Made by a program: the position numbers and the translations under genes. A stretch of DNA of 54,980 nt from Clostridia bacterium (GTDB lineage Bacteria; Bacillota; Clostridia; UMGS1883; UMGS1540), in contig JAFSYJ010000011.1 in the NCBI GenBank assembly GCA_017450025.1, positions 1 to 54,980 of the forward strand. The letters are read 5' to 3'. How positions within the stretch are numbered: the stretch's first letter is position 1; each line of letters starts with the position of its first letter. Below the pieces are notes generated by a model. It ran no database searches and was not told where the DNA came from. It was given only the letters and a program-made list of their open reading frames with translations. Positions 8,433 to 17,674 of this stretch are shown piece by piece.

Positions 8433-10271
8433 TTATTTTGTAAATCTTTCTATGACGCTGCCGAATCTGAAAACATATTTATCTGCGGTTGGTTCTTCTA
8501 CCGACAGGATAACCTTGTGTTCTTTGCCGTCGTTTGGCAAGCTGACCCAATCGGAGTTATAATTTACCCTGTTGTTTTCCGAATAGCATGATATAGCCGT
8601 TGCCTGCGTACCGTCAATATAAACCTTAACATTGCTGCCGGCGGATGATGATGTATAGTTAATCGAGAACGCCGCCGCTTTAGACATAAATCCAAACGCC
8701 GCAACTTTATTTACGACCTGCTTTTCACCTTCTGTAAAAAACGGATACGAAAAATGCTTTACGGGGATTTTAGCGTACGGGTCGTCTGTTTTAAGTGGAT
8801 TGTACTTTGTATATGTCTCCCACTCGCCCAAGTAATAAATTGCGGGGTTTGTTATCATAAGCTGTTTGTATCTTGCTTCAACAATGTCTCGTTTTTCCGT
8901 GCAATAAACTTCCTTTTTTAACGGAACAGTCATACAACCGTTAAAATCATTTGAAAACGCCTCAATTATAGCTTCGCCGTATTTTTGGTAACCGCCGTGT
9001 GCGTCGGTACCGCTGTACATAGTGTTCAAATAATCGCGGAATGTGGCATATCCCTTTTCGTCCTTTATATTGTTATAATCTCTCTGCATATAATCGTAAA
9101 CATTTATAGATTTAATTCCGTAATGCCGGGCGATTTCTTCCTTCCACGCAACGCCGTTTGCCCAGGACGCGTATGTATCGGAATCCTTATCGTATGGCAG
9201 CGGCGCATAGACAAATACTACAACGGGCACCTTTGGCAGCCTCAGGCATTGACGGACAAGAGACTCCATATATATTTTAGAATTTTCTTCACCGTAGTAT
9301 CTGTCATTTACGGCAAATTCGATAACCACCATATCAGGCTCGTACTGTCCGACATCTTCCATAAATCTTGCCGCGCCGTAAGCAGATGTTGTTCCGCCTT
9401 TGCCGGCATTTAAAGTGTATATCGTTTTATCCGGCATATTTTGTTCTAAAACGGATTTTGTGTTGCTTATCCAAAGTGCGCCGCCTTCTGTGAGCGAGCC
9501 GCCTATAAACGCAACAGTATAGGCGTTAGGGTCGTTGGGCTTTATGGGAGCTTCCTGAACATCCTGATAAGGGTCGGGGATCGTCGCATCAATTTTTTCG
9601 GGCAGTTCAAGCTTTGCGGTGCGTGCCGCCAAAAGTATAGCGGCTTCTCTTGTCGCGTTTGCGTAACCGAGAGCGGCTTCTTCTTCCGTCGTGTTTTTGG
9701 GCGCAAATTCAGTTTCCGAAACGCCCTTTATAATGCCGTTTGCCGCCATAAAATACACCGAGTTTTTCGCCCAGTCCGATATTTTGCCGTCATCGGTAAA
9801 TTCTTTTGTCTGTTCAAACTCAAGATCAAACGAGCTGTCGCTGCTTAAAGACCACGCGTCAAAAGCGAGCTTTTTATAAACTCTTGTCAGCATTACGGCT
9901 GCCTGTTCTCTGTTTAAGAGCAGGTCGGGCGAAAATGCGTCTGCCGATGTGCCTGCCGTAACGCCCAAAGCATAAGCCGCGGCAACATATTTGTCGTCTG
10001 TATCGGTAAAGGGCGAAGCGTTATCAAGCGGCACTTCTTTTCTGCTCAAGGCTTCATACAGCTTGACAGACACCGCGGCAAACTAGGCACGCGTTATATC
10101 CTGTGTTAAATCCGCGTTTTGCAGGCTGTCGGGGATTATTCCCATACCTGCGGCTTCGTCAAGCTCGCCTTTTGCCCAATCCGAAGCGGTAAAATCAGCA
10201 TAAGCTCCAGTTGAAAGCACAAAAGTTGTTATTACCAATGTCAGCAGCAATAATGTCTTTTTGATATTCAT
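8433..10271 (-). pseudogene. SLH-domain SGNH/GDSL hydrolase interrupted by an amber codon
   Basis: One reading frame of 612 codons broken by a TAG at 10083-10085. The first part (62 aa) has a signal peptide (residues 1-25, ending GAYA) and half of an S-layer-homology domain ending DLTQDITRA. The frame resumes FAAVSVKLYEAL, so the stop replaces the Glu usual in the SLH motif TRAEFAA; a GAG-to-TAG change explains it. Two more SLH repeats follow (PFTDTDDKYVAAAYALGVTAG and DWAKNSVYFMAANGIIKG). Then comes an SGNH hydrolase domain with VAFIGGSLTEGG (block I Ser), GKGGTTSAYGA, VIEFAVNDRYYG and a late DAHGGYQKYGEAI. A beta domain ends the protein. An intact product would be a wall-anchored esterase or deacetylase. 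Readthrough, sequencing error or true inactivation remain open. Confidence 0.8.
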
Positions 10272-10309
10272 AAATTTCCTTTCCCCCTCAATAATCCTGT
10301 TATAAGATT

Positions 10310-10338
10310 ATTTTATCATAAAAAATATTTTAAGGCAA
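10310..10338 (-). promoter_or_regulatory. Promoter of the SLH-SGNH gene
   Basis: Minus strand TTGCCT (10333-10338), 17 bases, TAAAAT (10310-10315), followed by GAGGGGGAAAGGA as ribosome site. The intact promoter and ribosome site argue that decay of the gene, if real, is recent. Confidence 0.55.
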
Positions 10339-10360
10339 CAAAAAATTGAAATGTATAAGT

Positions 10361-10395
10361 AAAAACCCCTTAAACCGAAAAAAGTTTAAGAGGTT
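10361..10395 (-). terminator. Terminator of RNase P RNA
   Basis: On the minus strand AACCTCTTAAAC pairs with GTTTAAGGGGTT across a short T-rich loop and continues into TTTTTAC. It begins a few bases after the mature 3' end. Confidence 0.8.
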
Positions 10396-10399
10396 ATAA

Positions 10400-10740
10400 A
10401 TGAGTAAGCCTGTAAGCCGAGTTCTGTCGAGAACAATCATCTATCTACGCGACACATTGCTGCGCCGCTTTAGCCACCAACCCGAAAGAACGCCGGGCCG
10501 GCTTAATTCTTTCCTTTATGGTGTTGCTCCGGGTGGGGTTTACATGGCAGATATGTCTCCATATCCCCGGTGAGCTCTTACCTCGCCTTTCCATCCTTAC
10601 CGCTCGCGCGGCGGTTATTTTCTGTTGCACTTTCCTTAGAGTCGCCTCCACCGGACGTTATCCGGCACCCTTGCCCTATGGAGCTCGGACTTTCCTCATT
10701 GATTTTTTGCAAAATCACCGCGATTGTTCAGCTTACTCGC
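10400..10740 (-). ncRNA. rnpB: RNase P RNA, class A-like
   Basis: Catalytic RNA that matures tRNA 5' ends. On the minus strand the conserved core is easy to read: GAGGAAAGTCCGAGCTCC near the 5' end, AGGGCAAGGGTGCCGG, GGAAAGTGCAACAGAAA, CTCACCGGGG, AACCCCACCCGGAGCAA, and near the 3' end ACAGAACTCGGCTTACAGG. The P1 helix is closed by GAGTAAGC at the 5' end and GCTTACTC at the 3' end. Length is about 340 nt. It has its own promoter, which overlaps the end of the nif3-like gene, and its own terminator. Confidence 0.95.
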
Positions 10741-10745
10741 AAAAT

Positions 10746-10774
10746 ATTCTATCAAAAAATTTTTTGTGTGTCAA
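10746..10774 (-). promoter_or_regulatory. Promoter of rnpB
   Basis: Minus strand TTGACA (10769-10774), 17 bases, TAGAAT (10746-10751); predicted start close to 10739. The -35 box overlaps the nif3-like stop codon. Confidence 0.75.
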
Positions 10775-11541
10775 ATTATATTAAAAATATTACGGTTGCT
10801 TTCGGAAACCTGCGTCGCAACGACGCCGTCCAAGATCCGATTAAAAAGACGGGTGCATATAAATTCGCTGTCATAATGCCCGAGCTCGATAATATTTACG
10901 CCTGCCGTATAAGCGTCACGCACATTGTGATACTTCATATCGCCTGTTATATAGACATCTGCGCCTATATATATAACCTCGTCTAAAAGGCTTGCGCCTG
11001 ACCCTGTGCACACCGCAACGCGCGTTACGGGGGCAGTTCCGTCGCCTGTGTACTTTATAAACGGCAAATTAAATACGGACTTTAGCTTTTGCGCAAGCCC
11101 GGCAACCGTTGTTTCGGGGTCGAGGCTGCCGACACGGCCTATACCTGTGTCAGCCATATTGCCCGAAAGAGAAACCGTGTTTTCCAGCCCTAATATGCCT
11201 GCCATAATATCGTTAAGACCGCCCTGCGCGCTGTCAAGGTTTGTATGCGCCGCATAAACCGCGATTTTATTTTCTATCAGGTAAGTGATGCACCTGCCAA
11301 GCGGCGTGTCGGCAGTTATGTTCTTGACGCCGTCAAAGATAAGCGGATGGTGGCTTACTATCAAGTTTGCGCCCTTTGCCTTTGCCTCCTCCGCAACGCC
11401 CATATCAACATCAAGCGCAAGCAAAACGCTTGTGACCTCGCGCTCTCTGTCCCCAACGAGCAAGCCTACATTGTCATACTCCTCCGCCAAAACGGGCGGA
11501 GCGTAATTTTCAAGCTCCGTGATTACATCAGAAATTTTCAT
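10771..11541 (-). CDS. Nif3-like dinuclear metal-centre protein
   Basis: A 256-aa member of the NIF3/YbgI/DUF34 family, hexameric with two metals per subunit. Candidate ligands are visible in LIVSHHPLIFDG near residues 60-71, AVYAAHTNLDSAQGG near residues 96-110 and IIELGHYDSE near residues 220-229. The family is annotated as GTP cyclohydrolase I type 2-like in databases, but this activity is poorly supported, so no reaction is assigned. It is the last protein gene of the long minus-strand run and is 15 bases after the ATPase gene. In Bacillota it often neighbours a tRNA methyltransferase, not seen here. Confidence 0.88.
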   Translation of the reverse strand: MKISDVITELENYAPPVLAEEYDNVGLLVGDREREVTSVLLALDVDMGVAEEAKAKGANLIVSHHPLIFDGVKNITADTPLGRCITYLIENKIAVYAAHTNLDSAQGGLNDIMAGILGLENTVSLSGNMADTGIGRVGSLDPETTVAGLAQKLKSVFNLPFIKYTGDGTAPVTRVAVCTGSGASLLDEVIYIGADVYITGDMKYHNVRDAYTAGVNIIELGHYDSEFICTRLFNRILDGVVATQVSESNRNIFNII

Positions 11542-11555
11542 TTGTTTATACCTTT

Positions 11556-12602
11556 CTAAATAAATATACTGTTTATTAAAATATTTGAATGTTTTTCTAA
11601 TCCGTCAAAGTCCATAGCCGGGGTATAAAAGTTTTCTAAAAAGCTATGCGCAGCGCGTGCCTCGCCAAGCGATGTTGTCGCCTGCTCCAAAAGCGAATTT
11701 GCCAGCGAATACGCGCCGTCAGTTTCAAGCGGCATCTGCGTCAGATATTCGTCTAAATCGACCGTGTCGTTGCCCAAGTAGTGATGATAGTGATTGTATG
11801 TAGTAAATACAGCTTTGATGTCGTTTATCACTATATGCTCGAGTTTGTTTTCCGGAGACATCGGACAGTAAAAAGCTTCTACCGAAAAGCCCCGTGAAAG
11901 CGACGCGTCGGCTATTTTTTTGAGCAAAATATCTGTGCCGCAGCCGCCCTTTACCGTAATGACATTACGCGTGTCAAAAACGGTGTCCATATAATTTTCA
12001 AACCCGTCGGCTGTTACCGCGCTGACAAAAAGACGGCGCAGGCTGCCCGGCTTTGGCATAATAATTTCGGGAAGATAGCGCCGTATCAGCTTTTCCGCCT
12101 CAAGGTCTATCCCGTGAGCGTACATCGTGTTTTTGTAAGAATCCGTAATATCGTCAAGGACATCCGACGCGGCGCGCATATATTTGTACGCGCGTGAAAA
12201 CGCCCTCTTTTTGCGGTCTGCAAGCTCAAATATTTCTTCTTTATTTTCCCTTACCTTTTCGCTGTCCAAAAAATCGGCGCAGTTAAAAATCTCGCCCGTG
12301 GCGCCGGGGTATGCGGGGTCGGAATTGTGCGGCGCAGTCGCGTCTATAACTGCTGTTTTAAGCCCGTCAATATAAACGCCGTCAAGCGAATTTGGGTCTG
12401 ACGAACAATGGAAATAGTCAACGCTGAAGCCTTCAACATCAGCCTTTTGGGCAATTTTTTTCATAATGGTCGATTTGCCCATTCCCGAGCCGCCTTTAAT
12501 ATAGATTTTTCTTTTACATTCCTTATCGGCGGCAATATCGGAAAACCTCGAAAAAAATCCGCGCGGAGAATTAACACCTGCAAAAAAATGTCTTTTGACC
12601 AT
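11556..12602 (-). CDS. Two-domain P-loop ATPase of unknown role
   Basis: A 348-aa protein made of two similar P-loop domains. The first has a complete Walker A, IKGGSGMGKSTIMKKIA, near residues 35-51, followed by FSVDYFHCSSDPNSLDGVYI. The second repeats the layout around residues 217-262 (VKGGCGTDILLKKIADAS, then FSVEAFYCPMSPENKLEHIVI), but its Walker A lacks the Lys and Ser/Thr, so it probably does not hydrolyse ATP. This internal repeat identifies a conserved but uncharacterised clostridial ATPase family, to my recollection PRK06851. It lies between hslO and nif3-like in the run. No function is assigned. Confidence 0.75.
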   Translation of the reverse strand: MVKRHFFAGVNSPRGFFSRFSDIAADKECKRKIYIKGGSGMGKSTIMKKIAQKADVEGFSVDYFHCSSDPNSLDGVYIDGLKTAVIDATAPHNSDPAYPGATGEIFNCADFLDSEKVRENKEEIFELADRKKRAFSRAYKYMRAASDVLDDITDSYKNTMYAHGIDLEAEKLIRRYLPEIIMPKPGSLRRLFVSAVTADGFENYMDTVFDTRNVITVKGGCGTDILLKKIADASLSRGFSVEAFYCPMSPENKLEHIVINDIKAVFTTYNHYHHYLGNDTVDLDEYLTQMPLETDGAYSLANSLLEQATTSLGEARAAHSFLENFYTPAMDFDGLEKHSNILINSIFI

Positions 12603-12662
12603 AATATCAACTCCTTAATAAATCTATATTATTTTATTAAGGGTGTTGAATTTTTGTGCCTG

Positions 12663-13532
12663 TCAGCCGATAAGTTCCTCAAGCTCGTCCTTTGAGAGCG
12701 TGTACTTTGTGTTGCAAAAATGACAGGTGAGCTCCGCAGAGCCTTGCGTGTTTATTATATCGGTTATTTCCTTTTTACCGAGCGACGCCACAGCGCGTTT
12801 TATTCTGTCGCGGCTGCAGTCGCATTTGTATTTTGTTTCAAGAGTTTCAAATGTATATGAGTCAAACGACGCAAACGCGCGTGCCAGAATATCTTCTGCC
12901 GTGCCGCCGCCGGAAATTATCGTAGTTATGGGCGGGAGCTGTGCTATCATATTTTCAAGAGCGGTGATATGCTCGTCAGTCGCGTTAGGCAGAACCTGCA
13001 CGATAAGCCCGCCTGCTGCCTTTACGGAACAGTCTGTATCAACAAGAACGCCAAGCGCCACAACAGACGGTACTTGCTCGCTCTGCGCAAAATACTGTGC
13101 GAGGTCATCGCCAATTTCGCCGCTTACAAGCTCAACCTTGCCCGTGTAACATTCCTTCATTCCGTAGTCGCGCACAATGCCCAAAAAGCCGTCTTTCCCG
13201 ACAGCGCCGCCCACATCGAGCTTGCCGTTTTTGAGCGGCAATTCGCAGGCAGGGTTGTCCGCATAGCCTTTGACATTTGCACTACTGTCACTTAAGGTTA
13301 TAATTCTTCCGCCGGGGCCGTGACCGTCTATTTGTATTGAAATGCTTTCATCATCGTTTTTAAGCATACAGCCCATCATCGCGCACGCTGTAAGAGTTCT
13401 GCCAAGCGCCGCCGTCATAGTGGGCGAAAGAAAATGCGTAGTTCTTGCCTGTTCCACCATATTTGTCGTCACGGCGGAAAAAGCTCTTACAGCGCCGTCT
13501 CCCGTGAGCGCCCTTAAAATGCAGTCATTCAT
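12663..13532 (-). CDS. hslO: Redox-regulated chaperone Hsp33
   Basis: Cytoplasmic holdase chaperone switched on by oxidative stress. The 289-aa length matches the family. The C-terminal zinc switch is complete: CDCSRD (Cys-X-Cys) near residues 235-240 and CHFC (Cys-X2-Cys) near residues 268-271, about 30 residues apart. The N-terminal GAVRAFSAVTTNMVEQAR and GRTLTACAMMG are typical of the substrate-binding domain. Oxidation of the four Cys releases zinc and unfolds the linker. It is separated from the ATPase gene by 60 bases and from cvpA by 12. Confidence 0.95.
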   Translation of the reverse strand: MNDCILRALTGDGAVRAFSAVTTNMVEQARTTHFLSPTMTAALGRTLTACAMMGCMLKNDDESISIQIDGHGPGGRIITLSDSSANVKGYADNPACELPLKNGKLDVGGAVGKDGFLGIVRDYGMKECYTGKVELVSGEIGDDLAQYFAQSEQVPSVVALGVLVDTDCSVKAAGGLIVQVLPNATDEHITALENMIAQLPPITTIISGGGTAEDILARAFASFDSYTFETLETKYKCDCSRDRIKRAVASLGKKEITDIINTQGSAELTCHFCNTKYTLSKDELEELIG

Positions 13533-13544
13533 AGTTTTCCCTTT

Positions 13545-14093
13545 CTAAGCAAAAATTATCATAAGCAGGTTGTTTTCAAACATTGACTTGGCGAGCGTTG
13601 AATTTTCAAGCGCTTCGGGAACAGCAAAAAGCGTTGCGCTGCCCCAAACGGCAAAAATAACATAAATTATGATAAACCCTTGCACCAAACCAAAAATCAA
13701 ACCGCCGAGGCGGTTAAAAGATTTAAGTACAGGCAGATGAAAAATCTTGTCTATGACCTTTATTATTATTTTAACCAAGATAAAAATAAGTATAGCCAGC
13801 AATATTTTTAAAATGAGGTTTGTAAAGCTTTCCGCCAAGCCTGAGCCGACCGTGTTGCCGAAAAGAAGCGGAACGCCGCTTTGCTCTGCGAGCCTGTCAA
13901 AAACCAGTTTATAAAGCGTGTCATACAACGAAGTCTTTTTGAAAAAGTCCAGAATTTCTTTAGAAAATGCAAACACCAGAAAAGTGCTTATTGCAAACGA
14001 AAACACGCCGGCAAGCGTTTTAAAAAGACCGCGCTTTCTGCCGATAACGGCAAGCAAAACGATTATTGCAACCAAAATTATATCAACAAGCAT
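13545..14093 (-). CDS. CvpA family membrane protein
   Basis: A 182-aa inner-membrane protein with four hydrophobic helices. It starts with the family pattern LVDIILVAIIVLLAVIGRKRG, has a second helix AGVFSFAISTFLVFAF, and ends with a long pair of helices. The central VIDKIFHLPVLKSFNRLGG followed by LIFGLVQGFI matches CvpA. In E. coli it is needed for colicin V export and purine-dependent growth. In Bacillota the role is unknown. Located between hslO and the DUF5711 gene in the minus-strand run. Confidence 0.85.
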   Translation of the reverse strand: MLVDIILVAIIVLLAVIGRKRGLFKTLAGVFSFAISTFLVFAFSKEILDFFKKTSLYDTLYKLVFDRLAEQSGVPLLFGNTVGSGLAESFTNLILKILLAILIFILVKIIIKVIDKIFHLPVLKSFNRLGGLIFGLVQGFIIIYVIFAVWGSATLFAVPEALENSTLAKSMFENNLLMIIFA

Positions 14094-14118
14094 ACAATCA
14101 CCCTTAATGATATTTTAA

Positions 14119-15243
14119 TTATTTTGCGTCATATACATTTACATTGGAGCCGTTTACAAGCATAAGCTTTTTGCCGCCGTCAAAAATCATACCTTCGCGC
14201 ACATCGTTTTCGTAAGTGATGTTGCCGTAAAGCCGCCCTGTGTCACTTAAAATATATGCGCCGTCAAGAGAGTTTACGAGTATTTTATTTCCCTCGGCGT
14301 CGAGGAATTTGACTTCGTCATCGATTTCGTATTTACCGCGCAAAGAGCCGCGCATATTGTAAACTTCTATGACAGAGCCGCCGTAATAACCCTCTACCGA
14401 GCCCTTTGTGAGGCCGAGGGCTATTATGCCGCTTCCGAGGGAGTATTCCTGAAGCGTTCTGCCTTCGTAGTTTACAACAAATATTCTTTTGCCGTTGCGG
14501 TCAAACGCGTACATTCCGAAATCGCCTATGGCGAGGACATTTGTCTGCGAGGTGCAAAGGCTTGCTATCAGGTTATTGTCTCCTGTTTCCAAAATTACAG
14601 GCTCGTCAGAGCGGAATGAAAAGTACAGAACCTTGGATATGGAGCTGTCCTCGCTTTCGGTATTAAGAGCCGACACAAAAAGCGATGAGTTGTCGTTTGT
14701 CACTGCTACATCTAAAACATAATACTGTGTTGAATGCCACGCGAAAAGCTTGTTGCCGTTACGGTCAAAAACCACTACCTGTGATTTGTATCCGCGTTCT
14801 TTTGAAGCAACGGCATAATAACCGTTATCGTTGACCTTTGCCGTGATTATTTCGTAAGGCGATTCATAAGACGACACAAGCTTGCCCCGAGAAACAACAT
14901 GGCACGCCTTTCCGCCGAAATCAGCGTAAAGCGAGTAATTGCCTGATGTTGAAATAATTGGATTGCTCATGGGATAGCTGTACTTCCACACTATGTCACC
15001 GTTGCGGTTTATTGCGGATAAGCCCTCCTGACCGCACACGATTATATTGCCTTCAGCTTTTCCAAAGCTGTAACTTGAATCCTCGAGGCTCATAATAGAT
15101 GTCCTGTTGAGGCTGAGCGTCTTATTGTATGCGCTGTGAGCCAGATTGATATACAGCAATATCAAAGTAGTCAAAAGAAGCAAGCTCAAAGCTATATAAA
15201 TAGTTTTTTTCTTTTTGGGTTTAAATTTGATTATTTCGCCCAT
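14119..15243 (-). CDS. Membrane-anchored beta-propeller protein (DUF5711)
   Basis: A 374-aa protein with a basic N-terminus (KFKPKKKK), one transmembrane helix at about residues 15-36, then an extracellular PQQ/WD-like beta propeller. Repeats such as GLSAINRNGDIVWKYSYP, QVVVFDRNGNKLFAWH, GMYAFDRNGKRIFVVN and VIEVYNMRGSLRGKY show the blade rhythm. This matches DUF5711 of Clostridia, whose role is unknown. Its start is adjacent to the truA stop, with one base between. Propeller proteins of this kind usually make protein contacts, so a scaffold role at the envelope is a guess. Confidence 0.8.
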   Translation of the reverse strand: MGEIIKFKPKKKKTIYIALSLLLLTTLILLYINLAHSAYNKTLSLNRTSIMSLEDSSYSFGKAEGNIIVCGQEGLSAINRNGDIVWKYSYPMSNPIISTSGNYSLYADFGGKACHVVSRGKLVSSYESPYEIITAKVNDNGYYAVASKERGYKSQVVVFDRNGNKLFAWHSTQYYVLDVAVTNDNSSLFVSALNTESEDSSISKVLYFSFRSDEPVILETGDNNLIASLCTSQTNVLAIGDFGMYAFDRNGKRIFVVNYEGRTLQEYSLGSGIIALGLTKGSVEGYYGGSVIEVYNMRGSLRGKYEIDDEVKFLDAEGNKILVNSLDGAYILSDTGRLYGNITYENDVREGMIFDGGKKLMLVNGSNVNVYDAK

Positions 15244-15244
15244 T

Positions 15245-16012
15245 TTAATTCTCCTCAGTATAGATTTCCTGTCCGTAAACGACCTTTTTTAATCTTAATC
15301 CCTTTGCCGGAGCGGTTTTACCTGCCAAAACGCGGCTTTTGGAGGCAAGAATTACGGGGATATCATCGGGTGCAATTTTTCCGACGCCCACATAAACAAG
15401 TGTTCCGGCGATTATACGCACCATATTATAAAGAAATCCGTTTGCCATAATTTCTATTTCGATTATGCCTTTGTTTTGTGATATATTGATGTATTCAACA
15501 TTACGCACGGTAGATTTTACGGGAGAGCCTGCCGCCATAAAAGCGGCAAAGTCGCGCTCGCCGATTATATACTCCGCAGCTTTACGCATCTTGTCAACAT
15601 CCAGCTTTTTTGGGTAAAACCAGCTGTAATTACGGAGGAATACATTTGCCGCGGCGGAATTGTCTATCGTGTACGAATACGCCTTTTTTATCGCGCTGAA
15701 GCGCGCGTGAAAATCAAGCGGAACATCTTGCGCCGAGATTACCCTTATGTCATCGCAAAGCTGTGAGTTTAGTGCAAGAGGAAGTTTTTCACACGCGATA
15801 GCGGAGCTTGTTTCAAAATTTGCATAATAAACTTCCGCATGAACGCCCGCGTCTGTTCTTCCGCAGCCCGTGAGAGAGACATTTTCTCCTGTTATGCACT
15901 TAATTGCGGATTCAACCGCCTCTTGTACGGTCAGACCGTTTTTTTGGCGTTGGAATCCGTGATAGCAAGTGCCGTCGTATGATAATTTAAGCAAAATATT
16001 GCGTTTTTCCAA
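15245..16012 (-). CDS. truA: tRNA pseudouridine synthase A
   Basis: Makes pseudouridine at positions 38-40 of the tRNA anticodon stem. The 255-aa protein carries the catalytic Asp in GCGRTDAGVHAEVYYANF near residues 47-64, the N-terminal LKLSYDGTCYHGFQRQ and the C-terminal NGFLYNMVRIIAGTLVYVG. The gene follows ecfT by one base, the usual clostridial order ecfA1-ecfA2-ecfT-truA. Confidence 0.96.
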   Translation of the reverse strand: MEKRNILLKLSYDGTCYHGFQRQKNGLTVQEAVESAIKCITGENVSLTGCGRTDAGVHAEVYYANFETSSAIACEKLPLALNSQLCDDIRVISAQDVPLDFHARFSAIKKAYSYTIDNSAAANVFLRNYSWFYPKKLDVDKMRKAAEYIIGERDFAAFMAAGSPVKSTVRNVEYINISQNKGIIEIEIMANGFLYNMVRIIAGTLVYVGVGKIAPDDIPVILASKSRVLAGKTAPAKGLRLKKVVYGQEIYTEEN

Positions 16013-16013
16013 A

Positions 16014-16826
16014 TCACATCAATCCTAAACTAAACTGTCTTGAGAAAATTACAAGTATCAAAAGGACAGGTATAAAGCAAAGCGATTCTATGTCAATTTT
16101 TGATATTTTCAGTTGTTTGAGCCTTGTGCGGCCCTCTCCGCCGTGATAGCATCGGCACTCCATAGCAACTGCAAGCTCATCGGCGCGTCTGAAAGCGCTT
16201 ATAAAAAGCGGAATAAGTATCGGCGTCATAGCCTTTGCGCGCGCCAGAATGTTACCGCTCTCAAAGTCAGCTCCGCGAGCCTTTTGCGCTTTTATTATTT
16301 TGTCGGTTTCTTCAAGAATGGTAGGTATAAATCGTATTGCTATTGTCATCATCATAGCGATAGCGTCTGCGGGCACGCCGATTTTTGAAAACGGGGAGAG
16401 TATTCTTTCGATGGCGTCGGTGAGCATTATCGGAGAAGTGGTAAATGTCAAAAGCGATGTGCCTGTAACAAGCAGCATCAAGCGCAGCGCCATAAAAACG
16501 GCTATCCGTATGCCTTCTTTTGTAACCGATAAAAACCCAAGCTTAAAAATAGGCTCGCCTGCTGTCATAAACATATTTATAACCGCCGTAAAAACAAGCA
16601 GAAAAACGATTGGGCGCATACCCTTAAAAAACATTTTGACTCTTATGCCTGAAAGCTTTATCAAAACAGCGGTGATAACGACATAAAGTGTAAAGCCCAA
16701 GGCTGTATTTACCAAAAAAAGCAATATGATATAAACAAGAACCCAAAGTAATTTTACCCGTGGGTCAAGTCTGTGAAGCAAAGATTTTCCGGGGAAGAAC
16801 TGCCCCAGCGTAATATCCCTTATCAT
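16014..16826 (-). CDS. ecfT: ECF transporter transmembrane component EcfT
   Basis: A 270-aa integral membrane scaffold that couples the two ATPases EcfA1 and EcfA2 to exchangeable substrate-binding S components for vitamins and related micronutrients. Five or six helices are visible. The cytoplasmic coupling motifs ARG are present in KAQKARGADFESGN and in RADELAVAMECRCYHGG. It begins HRLDPRVKLLWV, typical for the family. One S component (30501-31094) is encoded in this window but apart from the module, as usual for group II ECF systems. Confidence 0.95.
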   Translation of the reverse strand: MIRDITLGQFFPGKSLLHRLDPRVKLLWVLVYIILLFLVNTALGFTLYVVITAVLIKLSGIRVKMFFKGMRPIVFLLVFTAVINMFMTAGEPIFKLGFLSVTKEGIRIAVFMALRLMLLVTGTSLLTFTTSPIMLTDAIERILSPFSKIGVPADAIAMMMTIAIRFIPTILEETDKIIKAQKARGADFESGNILARAKAMTPILIPLFISAFRRADELAVAMECRCYHGGEGRTRLKQLKISKIDIESLCFIPVLLILVIFSRQFSLGLM

Positions 16827-16828
16827 TT

Positions 16829-17674
16829 TTATCCCTTCAAAAGTTTTGAAATTTCAGTTACAGCGTCTTTTACAGTGTATATTTCGCTTTTAATATTTAC
16901 ATTATTTTCCCTGAGCTTTAAAATAACCTTGCTTATCTGCGGAATTTCAAGTCCCATAGAATAAAGCTCGTCGCTTTTTGAAAAAACCTCCGACAGCGTT
17001 CCCGTCATAGCGATATGGCCTTTGTTCATAACTATAACACGGTCTGCGACCTTTGCCACATCTTCCATACTGTGCGATACCATTATAACGGATATGCCGC
17101 GTTCATCTTTAAGGCGTTTGACTTCGGACAAAATTTCATCTCTGCCTGCGGGGTCAAGACCTGCCGTCGGCTCGTCAAGAACAAGGATATCAGGCTCCAT
17201 GGCGATAGTGCCTGCAATTGCAACGCGCCGCTTTTGACCGCCTGACAGCTCAAAAGGTGAAATCTCGTAATATGATTCGTCAAGCCCGACGGTTTTAAGT
17301 GCTTTTTGAACACGGTTTTTGATTTCCGCTTCGTCACAACCGAGGTTTTTGGGACCGAATGCAACATCTGAAAATACGGTATCCTCAAAAAGCTGATATT
17401 CGGGGTACTGAAATACAACACCTATTTTTCGCGTCAAATCGCGTGTTTTTATTTTTTTATCGCATATATTTATTCCGTCGATATAAATTTCGCCAGCCGT
17501 GGGCTTAAGAAGTCCTGACATAAGCTGAATCAAAGTTGTTTTGCCGCTGCCCGTATGCCCGATAAGAGAGTAAAAATGATTATCCTCAACGGTGAGGTTT
17601 ATATCTTCAACCGCGGCACCAAGCGACGGCTCGTCAGGCGAATATTCATAGCAAACATTTTTTACTTCAATCAT
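16829..17674 (-). CDS. ecfA2: ECF transporter ATPase EcfA2
   Basis: A 281-aa ABC ATPase of the shared ECF module. Walker [19 protein letters not shown] lies near residues 37-54, Q-loop [21 protein letters not shown] follows, signature [13 protein letters not shown] near residues 143-155, Walker [14 protein letters not shown]. The N-terminal [18 protein letters not shown] distinguishes it from EcfA1. Its start overlaps the end of ecfA1 by 8 bases and its stop is 2 bases before ecfT. Confidence 0.95.
   Translation of the reverse strand: MIEVKNVCYEYSPDEPSLGAAVEDINLTVEDNHFYSLIGHTGSGKTTLIQLMSGLLKPTAGEIYIDGINICDKKIKTRDLTRKIGVVFQYPEYQLFEDTVFSDVAFGPKNLGCDEAEIKNRVQKALKTVGLDESYYEISPFELSGGQKRRVAIAGTIAMEPDILVLDEPTAGLDPAGRDEILSEVKRLKDERGISVIMVSHSMEDVAKVADRVIVMNKGHIAMTGTLSEVFSKSDELYSMGLEIPQISKVILKLRENNVNIKSEIYTVKDAVTEISKLLKG

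Noticed and set aside
10083..10085. TAG as a reassigned or pyrrolysine codon
   Set aside because: TAG ends ordinary genes in the window, no pyl genes are visible, and the position matches a Glu in the SLH motif.
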